A DNA stretch of 64,000 nucleotides. Origin: Vasconcelosia minhoensis LEGE 07310 (lineage in GTDB: Bacteria; Cyanobacteriota; Cyanobacteriia; Phormidesmidales; Phormidesmidaceae). Both the position numbers and the translations under genes were made by a program. The DNA is taken from assembly GCF_015207255.1 (NCBI RefSeq), contig NZ_JADEXG010000002.1, forward strand, positions 62,001 through 126,000. The letters run 5' to 3'. The notes under the pieces are model-generated. The model did not search any database. It was given only the letters and a program-made list of their open reading frames with translations, and was not told where the DNA came from. Shown here piece by piece: positions 27,117 to 35,571 of this stretch. How positions within the stretch are numbered: the first letter of the stretch is position 1; each line of letters opens with the position of its first letter.

Positions 27117-27818
27117 ATGAAGCGCCCCTCCGACTGGCAGCGATATTCGGTCTATCAGACCTCTTCAGAACCGACTCCAACCCCTTCGCTGCCAGGTCTG
27201 CGAACCTTCTTCAGCGTCATGCTGGCGGGCGGACTGCTTTCCCTGGGCTCTTTGGGACTGAACCAGATAGCGCCTCAAGCCTTGCGTCTGGAAGCCGCCA
27301 AAGCCACGACCGAAACCCAGGTTGCGGCCCGTCCCGGTACGGCCTATTGGAGCTCAGCTTCTTTCCCCGTCGAAAATTTTCAAGCCTATACTTCGGCCTT
27401 TGGCTACCGGCAGTCGCCCTATGGCGGCGAGCAGTTCCACTACGGTTTGGATATTGCTGCGCCGCAGGGCAGCTATATTCGCAACTGGTGGGAGGGCCGC
27501 GTGGTTGAGGTCTCTGACGACAGCGCCTGCGGTACGTCGATAGTGATTGAGTCGGGTGACTGGACGCATATTTACTGCCATATGCAGGGCTACGTCACTC
27601 AGGAGGGCAGACGTCGGTCCTTTGTGGACCGGGAGGGTGGACTGCACATTGTGGAAGGGCAAGACATGCCTGCTGGGGCGCGGATTGGTCGAGTCGGGAT
27701 GACCGGTCGGACCACCGGCCCACATCTGCACTGGGGGCTCAAGTATCAAAATGACTGGGTCGATCCCGGTATCATCCTCCAGGCGATGTACGACGACCAG
27801 GAAACGGCCTCCCGGTAG
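27117..27818 (+). CDS. M23 family metallopeptidase
   Basis: A 233-residue peptidoglycan-type endopeptidase from ATG 27117; the frame is open to a GTG at 27060. A hydrophobic segment at residues 31-52 anchors or exports it. The LytM-type zinc site is visible: His and Asp in FHYGLDIAAP, then HIYCHM, and the HxH of GPHLHWGLK. YTSAFGYRQSPYGGEQ opens the domain. No LysM or coiled-coil region is present. The likely role is cell wall remodelling outside the inner membrane. It is followed directly by the decayed region. Confidence 0.9.
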   Translation: MKRPSDWQRYSVYQTSSEPTPTPSLPGLRTFFSVMLAGGLLSLGSLGLNQIAPQALRLEAAKATTETQVAARPGTAYWSSASFPVENFQAYTSAFGYRQSPYGGEQFHYGLDIAAPQGSYIRNWWEGRVVEVSDDSACGTSIVIESGDWTHIYCHMQGYVTQEGRRRSFVDREGGLHIVEGQDMPAGARIGRVGMTGRTTGPHLHWGLKYQNDWVDPGIILQAMYDDQETASR

Positions 27819-27828
27819 AACCGTCGGT

Positions 27829-28075
27829 TCACTCCAGCTGGGCGCGGAAGCGATTGATGCTGATCCCCAGCAGCAGCCCGGTTAAAAGCAGCCAGTACAA
27901 CAGCTTCTGGCAATAGCACCTCTATGCCGACGCCTTTGAGGATGAGGCTGCGGGCGATGTTGACATCGTGCCGCAGCGGGTCGAAGAAGGACAGCAAGCG
28001 GAAGAAGGGCGGCATTCTCTCGATCGGTGCGATCGCGCCTGAAAGCTGAATAATCGGCACGTTAAAGAAAAATGA
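27829..28075 (-). pseudogene. ABC-2 type transporter permease, C-terminal remnant
   Basis: Minus-strand translation gives NVPIIQLSGAIAPIERMP, FFDPLRHDVNIARSLILKGVG (shown here in pieces) and, in another frame, LYWLLLTGLLLGISINRFRAQ before a TGA at 27829. Both are typical of the last part of ABC-2/DrrB-like permeases. At least one frame change separates them, and everything upstream is gone, where transposase-like sequence begins. Confidence 0.75.
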
Positions 28076-28346
28076 CCGTCGAAGACGAGACCAGCGAACC
28101 GCTCAGCGTCAGCGCTTTGCTCTCGAAAAACTCGCTAAACAAATGCAGGGGGGCGCTGATGAAGCCCAATGCGTTTAAGAGCCTTGCTGTGACGACTTGC
28201 CCTGCACTCACATGCTGCAGGCAATGCGGCTCTATCAGCTCATCGGTGAGTTCGACTAGCCCTAGCTCATCTATCAGCCCAGCTACTAAGCCCAAATGGT
28301 CCAAATTCTCAATTCGCAATAGCTGACTCCATCCCTGAAAGCGCAA
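28076..28346 (-). pseudogene. Transposase N-terminal fragment (DUF4277, IS1634-like)
   Basis: The frame from 28346 encodes IENLDHLGLVAGLIDELGLV, a short acidic stretch, and VSAGQVVTARLLNALGFISAP followed by LHLFSEFFESKAL. This is the DUF4277 N-terminal part of IS4/IS1634-type transposases. The catalytic DDE domain is absent. The sequence then runs into the ABC-2 permease remnant. I saw no terminal inverted repeats. Confidence 0.7.
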
Positions 28347-28376
28347 TGCTTTAGCTTAGGCCATACCACTCATCTT

Positions 28377-28496
28377 TTATTCCCTGTCAACCTGCGGAAT
28401 GTCTGTTTCACAGATGCGATCCAGAATTTCTAAAGAGTCCCGCTGGGGAGGACGTAAGCTGAGGCGACCTGCGATGGCATTAACATGACGATTCAT
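28377..28496 (-). pseudogene. Type III restriction enzyme (Res) N-terminal fragment
   Basis: ATG 28496 gives a 39-residue product starting MNRHVNAIAGRLSLRPPQR, the usual first residues of Res/DEAD-type subunits (helicase-nuclease) of type III systems. AGGAG lies 10 nt upstream, overlapping the end of the toxin gene. The helicase and nuclease domains are missing. Confidence 0.65.
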
Positions 28497-28501
28497 AGGA
28501 C

Positions 28502-28987
28502 TTATTCTCCTGCTTTCTGCTTTAGGAGGCGTATTAGATCGTCTGATAGCCACAGTCCAGCATTCCGTAGAGCCTGAACAGGCTCCATAACAGATGAAAT
28601 TAAACCTCTCCGTTTAGCCAGCACGGTCAATCCAGCTGTGCCAAGAGTGGGGATATTACAGCTAACAGGGCAACGTCTTGCAGCGGCGTCATCAATCATG
28701 GCCGTAAAGGTAGGGTGCTCTATGGCATAGCTGAGAACTTCTGATTCTCCGGCTCCTAGATCCCAAGCCAACACTAGGGAGCTAATATTAACAGCTTCAG
28801 TTTGAGATATCCACGAAGTATGAGGCAGAGCTTGAGCTGCAATATCATTTTTGTAGGCAGTTACTTCCCGAAAAACTGCTGGAGGAACCCGGATTTGGTC
28901 AAACATCTGTGGTAACAGGTCAGCTAGCTGACTTTTAAAGAGCGCAATCAGCGGTGACGCATTCACTACCAAATCTTTAGTCTGCAT
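28502..28987 (-). CDS. DUF3368 PIN-like toxin
   Basis: 161 residues. NASPLIALFKSQLADLLPQ provides the first PIN-type Asn/Ser start rather than a canonical Asp. DLGAGESEVLSYAIEH carries the conserved acidic pair, and AMIDDAAARR the third acidic cluster. GTAGLTVLAKRRGLI is the usual DUF3368 C-terminal block. DUF3368 proteins are predicted RNases of toxin-antitoxin pairs with UPF0175 antitoxins. Here the antitoxin gene overlaps its start by 11 bp. It appears intact, although the restriction genes on either side are broken. Confidence 0.85.
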   Translation of the reverse strand: MQTKDLVVNASPLIALFKSQLADLLPQMFDQIRVPPAVFREVTAYKNDIAAQALPHTSWISQTEAVNISSLVLAWDLGAGESEVLSYAIEHPTFTAMIDDAAARRCPVSCNIPTLGTAGLTVLAKRRGLISSVMEPVQALRNAGLWLSDDLIRLLKQKAGE

Positions 28988-29231
28988 AATTCAGCTCTCT
29001 ATCAAGATCTGCCTCGGTATACTGAAAGGGAGAAACCTGATAGCGGGAGAGGGCCTGAATAAATTCAGCACGGGTCAATCCGGCAATTTCAGCAGCTTTG
29101 CCCTGCGATATTTGCTCCAGCTCATACCATTTGACAGCGGCAGCGACCCGCATTTCTTGAGCAAATTCATCTGGGGTTTTGCGCAGGGCTGAAAAAGCCG
29201 TATCGGGCAAGTTAAGGATAATGTTGGTCAT
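28977..29231 (-). CDS. UPF0175 antitoxin-like protein
   Basis: 84 residues from ATG 29231 (the frame is open to 29360, but the extension is not family-like). EFAQEMRVAAAVKWYELEQISQGKAAEIAG is the conserved UPF0175 helical core, followed by LTRAEFIQALSRYQVSPF. The protein is the expected DNA-binding/neutralising partner of the overlapping DUF3368 gene. Transcription would start upstream in the restriction operon or just before 29231. Confidence 0.85.
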   Translation of the reverse strand: MTNIILNLPDTAFSALRKTPDEFAQEMRVAAAVKWYELEQISQGKAAEIAGLTRAEFIQALSRYQVSPFQYTEADLDRELNYAD

Positions 29232-29369
29232 GATTCCCGTAAGCAGGAGTAGATTACAATTGAACCTGTTTGGCAAAGGCTTAAAGCCGCTATCTAGGTC
29301 TATATCCTGCCTGCTCTCGTCCTCTAACTGGATTGAGATTGACAAAATAAATCTGCCCACGCTGAATAC

Positions 29370-29621
29370 TCATTCAATATCAAGTCCATCCATTTGAGCG
29401 ATCGCAAACTCAGTATTAATATCAGCTAGTTCTGCTTGAATATCGGGGTCTGCGGCCATTTGGGCGAGCTGAGCAGCGCGGACTTGCGGGTCTGGGGAAA
29501 CGCCCGGCATTGGCAAGACAACAAAGATATCCACCTTTTGCCCTTCCGAACCGGATGGCAGCTGAACTTCGATACGATTTCCGGGTAGCACTTTGGTTGT
29601 GATGTGTAAGGCAGATTGCAT
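29370..29621 (-). CDS. Small acidic protein, unrecognised (antitoxin-like)
   Basis: 83 residues with a good ribosome binding site (AAAGGAG, 6 nt from ATG). The N-terminal half, ITTKVLPGNRIEVQLP, then VDIFVVLPMP, has a swapped-hairpin look like proteins found next to PIN toxins in cyanobacteria. The C-terminal half is an acidic helix (ELADINTEFAIAQMDG). It lies between mod and the UPF0175 gene. The function is unknown, and an antitoxin role is inferred from place and size only. Confidence 0.55.
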   Translation of the reverse strand: MQSALHITTKVLPGNRIEVQLPSGSEGQKVDIFVVLPMPGVSPDPQVRAAQLAQMAADPDIQAELADINTEFAIAQMDGLDIE

Positions 29622-29660
29622 GGTGGCTCCTTTGGGGGTGTCGATTGGGCAATAGCGGTT

Positions 29661-30256
29661 TTACAGGTCAAACTGCAATTGGCCGGGTTCGGGCGGGGCT
29701 TGGGGGAGGTTTTCAACTTTCAGGCTGTAGTCATCGTGCCCCCATTCGCAGCGGTAGAGAACATGTTTGGGAATTTTTTTGATGGTTAGGTTGGGAAAGT
29801 CGGCTTTGCTGCGAAAGGCCATGCAGAGGATGAGCAGGGTGAGATCGCTGCCAACTTCGTCGGCGAGCTGGGCGAGCTGGTCGTGGCTGAGATTTTGGGT
29901 AGTGACGTAGATGAAGTCGCGCTCGGTGGAGTAGCGGATAATCTCCAGGCGGTCTCTCATCATCGATAGCCAGATCGAATGCTCCAAGCCATCGTCATAG
30001 TGCTCAAATGCGCTTCCCGTGTTGTAGGGCGAGTCAATAAAACACATTTTATCTTGCCTGCAAACTCCGCCTCCAGCGCCTTCAGCGCCAGCAGATTGTC
30101 GCCAAAAATCAGCCGATTGTCAAAGCTGTCATTCTCTGATACTCGATGGGCCGCATGGTAAGACTTCTTCGGGTCTTCCAGCAAAATTCGCGGCCCTAGC
30201 TTAGGCCGATGGTCTTTGCCAATCCAGGTCAGTTCGAGTTTCTGCTTACGGGTCAT
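29661..30256 (-). pseudogene. Type III DNA methyltransferase (Mod), frameshifted and internally deleted
   Basis: ATG 30256 begins MTRKQKLELTWIGKDHRPK, and NRLIFGDNLLALKALE is the Mod N-terminal block. A missing base in the A-run at 30036-30043 shifts the frame just before the catalytic motif, which reads IDSPYNTG instead of the usual DPPYN. Continuing in the new frame, SIWLSMMRDRLEIIR is followed at once by the far C-terminal part (DFIYVTTQNLSHDQ, then PKHVLYRCEWGHDDYSLKV). The target-recognition middle is therefore lost. The locus cannot encode an active methyltransferase as written. Confidence 0.78.
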
Positions 30257-30324
30257 CGTTGAGTTTATGTGTCGATCAATTCCTGTCACAAAACGTCAGC
30301 TGCGGTCTTTCCCATCTTTGGAAC

Positions 30325-30747
30325 TTAGGTGGGCTTTGAGCCAAGGTCAGCAATTTTGAGAGCTTCGAATAGCCTGCGCTCAGCTGAGCTTATCCCATCG
30401 TTCAATTCTGCCAAAGTTAGCCGAAGCGCATAGGCCAGCCGGAGCAAATACAGCGCATCGGGCGAAAGTTGCTCCGGCTCTACTTCTGACAGAGATAAAA
30501 ACTCTTGCTTAAAGTCGGGCTCCTGAGGAGGCTCAGGCAAAAAGAAAAGTGCTAGCGGACGTCTGTACAGCAGATAGGCAAGTTTTTCCAGTTGAGCATA
30601 GGTAGGGGCGGCTTTGCCCGTTTCCCAATTTATTAACTCAGTAGGGTCGCACTTGAGCTTTTTAGCAGCCTCGTCTACGGAATAGCCCGCCGTTGCCCTG
30701 GCCCACTTGAGCACCTCTGGTTGTATCCCTGCCACTGGCCCAGCCAT
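30325..30747 (-). pseudogene. XRE-HTH / ImmA-IrrE family protein, truncated after the HTH domain
   Basis: 140 residues. VEAAKKLK-like HTH residues run from about 15 to 70 (VLKWARATAGYSVDEAAKKL, INWETGKAAPTYAQLEKLAY). RRPLALFFLPEPPQEPD and an AERRLFEALKI helix follow. Full-length relatives continue with an IrrE-type zinc peptidase domain (HExxH), which is absent here because a stop follows at 30325. The fragment may still bind DNA. It sits between the broken mod gene and the DUF262 gene, all on one strand. Confidence 0.65.
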
Positions 30748-30868
30748 CCCAGCGCATCTCCTGCTAACTCCTGTTAGTCTACCTCGTACTTACTAGTCCC
30801 CAATCTATGCAAAAATAAGTGGCGATTCACACTGTAAGTCGTAGGCAGATAATTTCTAACCTCAAAGG

Positions 30869-32593
30869 TTATCCAGAAAGCTGAGGAATTCGCCAGATGG
30901 CCGTAGCCTGTTTTGCCATCCAACTCTGGCGAGCGGCAACCCTTTCGGGAGTCCAGTCTGCGTTTTCGACCGCAATTTTTTGAGTCAGCAAAAAATTACT
31001 ACGCTGGTAGCCTTCACGTTTTCTGCTGTAATCAGCATTGCTCAAATCCCGATTTAGCTTCGTTTCACACAGAGTCATATTTCCCAATCGATAAACCATC
31101 GCCTCGGCTTCATCATCGCTAAAAGCCTCCCAGCCCACCTCAGGGTTTTGCGGCAAAACATGCTCCAGGTTAAACCTATCGCTGTCGAAATCGTAAGTTG
31201 GTCCATTCACATGGCGCTCAATCTGGCAGAGCAGGTAGCGTACCAGGCGACGATTTCTGGACTGAGTCGTGCGGATAGTCTTATCGGCAAAGGCCGCCCG
31301 GAATGGCTCATCCGCCAGATAAATGCTAGTCAACGCTCCCAGAACGGCTGCCAGATTAGCGAACTCGCCTTTAGATAGCCTTTGAGCTACCTGATTGTAG
31401 ACCCGTTCTTGCTCGCTCGGCGGTTGGCTACCAATCACGTTATACCGAAATGAAAACACGACGCCAGCCCGTAGTAATGTCTCAAAATCAGCCTCAGAAA
31501 ACTGCCTACGCGCGGCTAGCAGCAACGGGAAAGGTTGCCGCACGCTAAACATCCGCAAATACCCCGCCGCGTCTTTAGCCTCGCGCGACCACGCGGAAAG
31601 CTCTGGCTCAGATAACCCGAGATAGGTATCAATATCCTCATCCATCTCCCGCAGTAGGTTAAAAACCTGCTCCCGCGTGGTTACCCGACTGCGAATCGTT
31701 TTGAACAGTTCTGCCTGCCGCACAAAACTATGACGGCTATTCCAATGAACCCGTAGAAAATCTGGAAAGCTTTCGCTGCCCAAACGCCCCACCATTGACT
31801 CCCAGCGATCTTCCAAAGTCTTTAGCTCGTGCTCATGCTGCTGACGGCGGTGCAGCACCGAAAACAGGTAGTTTTTTAGCAGGTCGGTCGAGGAAAGTCG
31901 CACCCCTCTAGCGTTCAAGGTTTCAAATACCCGATAGGCATTTAATTCATCCGTTACAGTAATCACCGTGAAAAACAACTTGTCGCTCATCTGATCAACA
32001 AACTGAGCGAGCACTCGTCCCTGATCGGTTTCACCTGATTTACGAAGATACTCTCCTAAACGTTTATCAAACCAGGAAAAAGCTTTGCGAAGACTATGCT
32101 CCGATGCCCGAAATCCGCGCTGCGGTAGCCGATCAACCAGAGGGATCAGGTAGGTTTGATAATAATTATCGTTATTGCGATTTAGGGTAAGCTTGGCGCG
32201 AGGGACCAGAGTCACCGGATCGAGATACCCTACATAGGTCTGTCTAAGTTGCTCAAGGCGCTGTTTTGTTCGCTCTGGCTCTATGGCAGCTTCAATCAGT
32301 CGCTGAAGGTGTTTCAACGTAGCCAGCACGATCAGACTGAGCGTCGTCAACCGCTGTTGCCCATCAATAACATCAAAAGTCTTATCGTCTTGCGATTGCA
32401 GCACCAGATAGCCCATATAGTGGGCGGGTTCTCCATCAGGCTCTAGCGTGCCTAAAATATCTAGCCAGAGATCTTCCCACTCCGCCTCTGTCCAACTATA
32501 GTCCCGCTGGAAGGGCGGAATACGGTAAGTTAACCCATTACCCATGAGCTTTCGGTAAGTGTCATTCTTGGTATTGAAATTAGTAGCAGCCAT
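30869..32593 (-). CDS. DUF262/DUF1524 protein (GmrSD-like type IV restriction family)
   Basis: 574 residues, apparently complete. The DUF262 (ParB-like nucleotide-binding) part shows LTYRIPPFQRDYSW and Asp77-Gly-Gln-Gln-Arg81 (VIDGQQRLTTLS). The region around ARGVRLSSTDLLKNYL is typical of its second half. The C-terminal DUF1524 HNH-like part has FNLEHVLPQNPEVGW and YRLGNMTLCETKLN. Related GmrSD/BrxU enzymes restrict modified phage DNA with nucleotide hydrolysis. It lies 15 nt from an internally deleted helicase gene, so it may have been part of a larger defence operon. Confidence 0.85.
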   Translation of the reverse strand: MAATNFNTKNDTYRKLMGNGLTYRIPPFQRDYSWTEAEWEDLWLDILGTLEPDGEPAHYMGYLVLQSQDDKTFDVIDGQQRLTTLSLIVLATLKHLQRLIEAAIEPERTKQRLEQLRQTYVGYLDPVTLVPRAKLTLNRNNDNYYQTYLIPLVDRLPQRGFRASEHSLRKAFSWFDKRLGEYLRKSGETDQGRVLAQFVDQMSDKLFFTVITVTDELNAYRVFETLNARGVRLSSTDLLKNYLFSVLHRRQQHEHELKTLEDRWESMVGRLGSESFPDFLRVHWNSRHSFVRQAELFKTIRSRVTTREQVFNLLREMDEDIDTYLGLSEPELSAWSREAKDAAGYLRMFSVRQPFPLLLAARRQFSEADFETLLRAGVVFSFRYNVIGSQPPSEQERVYNQVAQRLSKGEFANLAAVLGALTSIYLADEPFRAAFADKTIRTTQSRNRRLVRYLLCQIERHVNGPTYDFDSDRFNLEHVLPQNPEVGWEAFSDDEAEAMVYRLGNMTLCETKLNRDLSNADYSRKREGYQRSNFLLTQKIAVENADWTPERVAARQSWMAKQATAIWRIPQLSG

Positions 32594-32608
32594 AGGTACC
32601 TCAGAGCC

Positions 32609-33394
32609 TTAAACTAATTTCCATTGGATTGTAAACAAAAACTGAAGCTCGCTTTTCTGCTCCAGTTTTCCTTCAATTTGGGCAATCAGCTCATCCCTGC
32701 GCTCATCGACCTGATCCTGAGCTTCAAATAGCGATTTTCGCTTTTGATTTCGCTGCTTTTCCAGATCCTTTACGTGCTTCTGTCCCTCAAGCGAGTCCCT
32801 AATGGTGTTGGCAATGACATTTGTAGGCTTGTACACATTTCGTAGCCGGTGGGCTTCATCAATCACGACCAGATCCCAAGGTGTACTCCTTACATCAACC
32901 TCCTTATTGCGAGCAAATTGGTACGAGCAGATAACAATTGACTCTCCACTATCAAACGGACGCGTATTACCTGCTTTTACCTTTGCCTTATATAGCTTCG
33001 TTTCTAAAATTGTGCAGGGCAGGAAAAACTTTTCAGTCAGCTCCTGATGCCACTGCTTACGCAGATTCGAAGGCGTAATCACTAAAATCCGCCGGGCGCG
33101 TTCAGCCCATTTTTGGGCAATTGCTAACCCTGCTTCGATAGTTTTACCCAACCCGACTTCATCAGCCAGCAGGGCTCCCTTGGACAAAGTCGAACTAAAG
33201 GCGAAAAGTGCTGCGTCAACCTGGTAGGGATTGATATCTACCTGCGCCCCTGCAAACGTCCCAGCCAATTTCTCTAGCCTGTCAGACGAGCAGCGTTTCG
33301 TTAATTCGTAAGCGAAATATTTGGCATGATAGTCCGTTAGATGCGTGGGCTGCCTTTCGGGGCGAGTTGAATCTAGCTGACTTACATCCACCAT
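32609..33394 (-). pseudogene. SNF2-family DEAD/DEAH helicase with in-frame deletion of the middle
   Basis: The N-terminus from ATG 33394 (TTG 33415 also possible) has INPYQVDAALFAF, the Walker A loop ADEVGLGKTIEAG and the DEAH box (VVIDEAHRLRN). Just after NVIANTIRDSLEG the sequence switches to QKHVKDLEKQRNQKRKSLFE and ends ELQFLFTIQWKLV, which is the extreme C-terminus of these roughly 950-residue helicases. The reading frame stays open across the junction, but helicase motifs IV-VI are lost. The product would be an ATPase-lobe fragment fused to a coiled coil. It is most likely inactive. Confidence 0.8.
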
Positions 33395-33621
33395 CCATCC
33401 ACTCGATTTCAGCAATCGAAAGCCTACCTCAATCCCTAAGTAGCTTTCCGTAGTAAATTATGCCCAGACCAGGTTTCTGATTAGCATCTTTACACATGTC
33501 TATATTGTTCGCATGAATGAGAGCCATCTAGAACTGCAATCAGGCTATTGAAGTCTGGCAGTATTGCACTGGGTAATCAGCGACCCGTAGGCAATTCGCT
33601 CATCGAGGTTAATGATATAGA

Positions 33622-33695
<74 letters not shown>

Positions 33696-33717
33696 GGGTG
33701 AGTTACTAGGTATAGCA

Positions 33718-33830
33718 TAGATTGGGGTGAGGGGTGAAGGGGTGATGGAGTGATGGAGTGATGGGGTGGGGGAGTGAGTGTGGGCGGAGGGTAGTCAGTA
33801 GTGAGTAGAGGGTAGGGGGTAGGGCAGAGT
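33718..33830. repeat. G/A-rich low-complexity intergenic repeat
   Basis: Irregular tandem copies of GGTGATGGAGTGAT-like units (three in a row near 33740-33765), then GGGTAGTCAGTAGTGAGTAGAGGGTAGGGGG. Similar purine-rich blocks lie beside the dispersed palindrome at 49690-49725 and, on the other strand, at 7815-7857. No coding signal was seen. Confidence 0.6.
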
Positions 33831-33831
33831 C

Positions 33832-34341
33832 TTAGGGGGTTGGGGATTTGACCAGAGCGGCTAGGCGAAAGGCGGCGATTTGGTTGATTTCGGCTAGGGC
33901 CTTGAGGGTTTCTTCTTCTGGGGAATGGCTGAGGCGCTGCTCGAAGGCATGTAGGATGCTGTCTTTGGTGTGGTTCTTGACCGAGGCGATGAAGGGGAAG
34001 CCAAACTTGTCTTTATAGGCTCGGTTAAGGGCTTGGAAACGCTCGTACTCGCGTACGCTGAGGCGATTTAGGCCGAGTCCTGACTGCTCCTGGACTGATG
34101 CCGGCGCCATTTTGGCCTGGCTGCCCAGGTCGGGATGGGCTCGAATGAGGGCGAGCTGCTGTTTTAGGGGAAGGCGGTTAACGTGGGTGGCCATCTGCTG
34201 TTGCAGCGCACTGCCGTCAGCAAAGGGGCGCTTTGACCAGATCTGGCGCGCGATCGCGGGGGTCTCTTCATACACTGCCCCAAAAGCCGAGACGAACTCC
34301 GCCTGACTCATCTGGTTAATTTCATTGATTGAGTAGGCCAT
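33832..34341 (-). CDS. uraD: 2-oxo-4-hydroxy-4-carboxy-5-ureidoimidazoline (OHCU) decarboxylase
   Basis: 169 residues. Catalyses the last step of urate conversion to S-allantoin. MSQAEFVSAFGAVYEETPAIA is the N-terminal helix. LIRAHPDLGSQAKMA contains the conserved catalytic His and HPDL signature. SGLGLNRLSVREYERFQALN and KFGFPFIASVK are the other family blocks. It lies 4 nt downstream of the urate hydroxylase gene. The intermediate enzyme, 5-hydroxyisourate hydrolase, is not in the window. Confidence 0.93.
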   Translation of the reverse strand: MAYSINEINQMSQAEFVSAFGAVYEETPAIARQIWSKRPFADGSALQQQMATHVNRLPLKQQLALIRAHPDLGSQAKMAPASVQEQSGLGLNRLSVREYERFQALNRAYKDKFGFPFIASVKNHTKDSILHAFEQRLSHSPEEETLKALAEINQIAAFRLAALVKSPTP

Positions 34342-34345
34342 GGCC

Positions 34346-35509
34346 CTACCGCAGCGGACCTTTCAGAATGGTTCTAGAAATGGCGTCCATGATGGTGGTG
34401 CCGTCTTCATGCTCTAATTCTTTATACCACTGCTGGGTTTCCTGCGGCTCCTTGCCGTGGGTCATGTTTGAGCGCTCGCGAGCTTTTCGAATCACGTCGG
34501 CGGTGCGTTCTTTGCGGGCTGCCTCGTAGCGCTTGAGCGCATCTGCGACGCCGAGGTTAGTCGTCAGCAGGGCATTGCTCATCACCCAGGCATCCTCCAT
34601 CGCCTGGCAGCCGCCCTGTCCCAAGTCGGGAGCAGTGCTGTGGCTGGCGTCCCCGAGAATGGCCACCCGTCCCCGAGCGAAGGCGGGCAGCGGTTCGATG
34701 TCGTGAATTTCAACCCGGTTGGTCTTAGCCGGGTCGAGCCGCTGGATCAGGGTTTGGACGGGATCGGCCCAGCCCTTGAAAAAGCCTGCCAGCTCTTCCC
34801 GGTAGGTTTCGGCCTGACTCTCAGTCCCCTTGGGCAGCGGCACGTCAAAGAAAAAGTAAAAGCGATCGCCCCCCACCGGCATCATCGAAGCCCGCTGATG
34901 ATCGCCAACGTAGATGACCCAGCTATTTTTTGGCGCGAGGTCAGGGCTAGCGGGCACCAGCCCATTCCAGTTGACATAGCCCACGTAGCGCCGCTCAACC
35001 GATTGGCCCAGCACGTGACTGCGAATAATTGAATGGGTGCCATCGGCCCCAACCACGACATCGCCGGTCGCCCGCCGCCCGTCTTCAAAAATGGCGTTGG
35101 CGCTGTCGGCATCCTGCTCCACCGCGACGCATTTAGAGTTGAGCTGTACCTGGTCGGCTCCGTAGGCGTCCAACAGCATTTGCTGTAGGTCCGTCCGGGA
35201 GACCGGGTAGGGTCGCTGCCCCACCGTCTCAACAATCGGATGCAGGCTGAAGTCGGTCAGGGTTTCACCCGACTTGCTAACGTAGGTCATCCGGTCCATC
35301 TGACCGCCGATTTCGGCAATCTCTTTGCCCAGCTTCAGCCGGTTGAGCACCTTGACGCCGTTGGACCAGAGCGAGATGCCCGCCCCCGCTGGTCGCAGCT
35401 CGCTGACGCGATCGTAGATTTCGACCTCGTAGCCCGCCTGACGCATCGCGATCGCGGTCGTCAGGCCACCCATGCCCGCGCCTACAATCACAACCTTCAG
35501 ATTGTCCAT
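34346..35509 (-). CDS. hpxO: FAD-dependent urate hydroxylase (HpxO type)
   Basis: 387 residues. Oxidises urate to 5-hydroxyisourate with NADH and O2, replacing classical uricase. Residues 5-30 are the FAD dinucleotide fold (VVIVGAGMGGLTTAIAMRQAG). VVVGADGTHSIIRSHV is the DG motif and VAILGDASHSTAPDLGQGG the GD motif. RPAGAGISLWSNGVKVL and FYFFFDVPLPKG are close to the HpxO pattern rather than to generic salicylate hydroxylases. Adjacency to uraD and a purine permease supports the urate assignment. Confidence 0.9.
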   Translation of the reverse strand: MDNLKVVIVGAGMGGLTTAIAMRQAGYEVEIYDRVSELRPAGAGISLWSNGVKVLNRLKLGKEIAEIGGQMDRMTYVSKSGETLTDFSLHPIVETVGQRPYPVSRTDLQQMLLDAYGADQVQLNSKCVAVEQDADSANAIFEDGRRATGDVVVGADGTHSIIRSHVLGQSVERRYVGYVNWNGLVPASPDLAPKNSWVIYVGDHQRASMMPVGGDRFYFFFDVPLPKGTESQAETYREELAGFFKGWADPVQTLIQRLDPAKTNRVEIHDIEPLPAFARGRVAILGDASHSTAPDLGQGGCQAMEDAWVMSNALLTTNLGVADALKRYEAARKERTADVIRKARERSNMTHGKEPQETQQWYKELEHEDGTTIMDAISRTILKGPLR

Positions 35510-35571
35510 AGATACCCCTTGCCGCTCAACATTGGCGACTGCCCAGCCCGTCTCACTACAGAAGTTAGCAT

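Noticed and set aside
28076-28346. Complete insertion sequence
   Set aside because: Only the DUF4277 part of a transposase is present, with no catalytic domain or terminal inverted repeats.
33718-33830. Possible CRISPR-like array in the G/A-rich repeat
   Set aside because: Units are short, irregular and without spacers of constant length, and no cas gene is present in the window.
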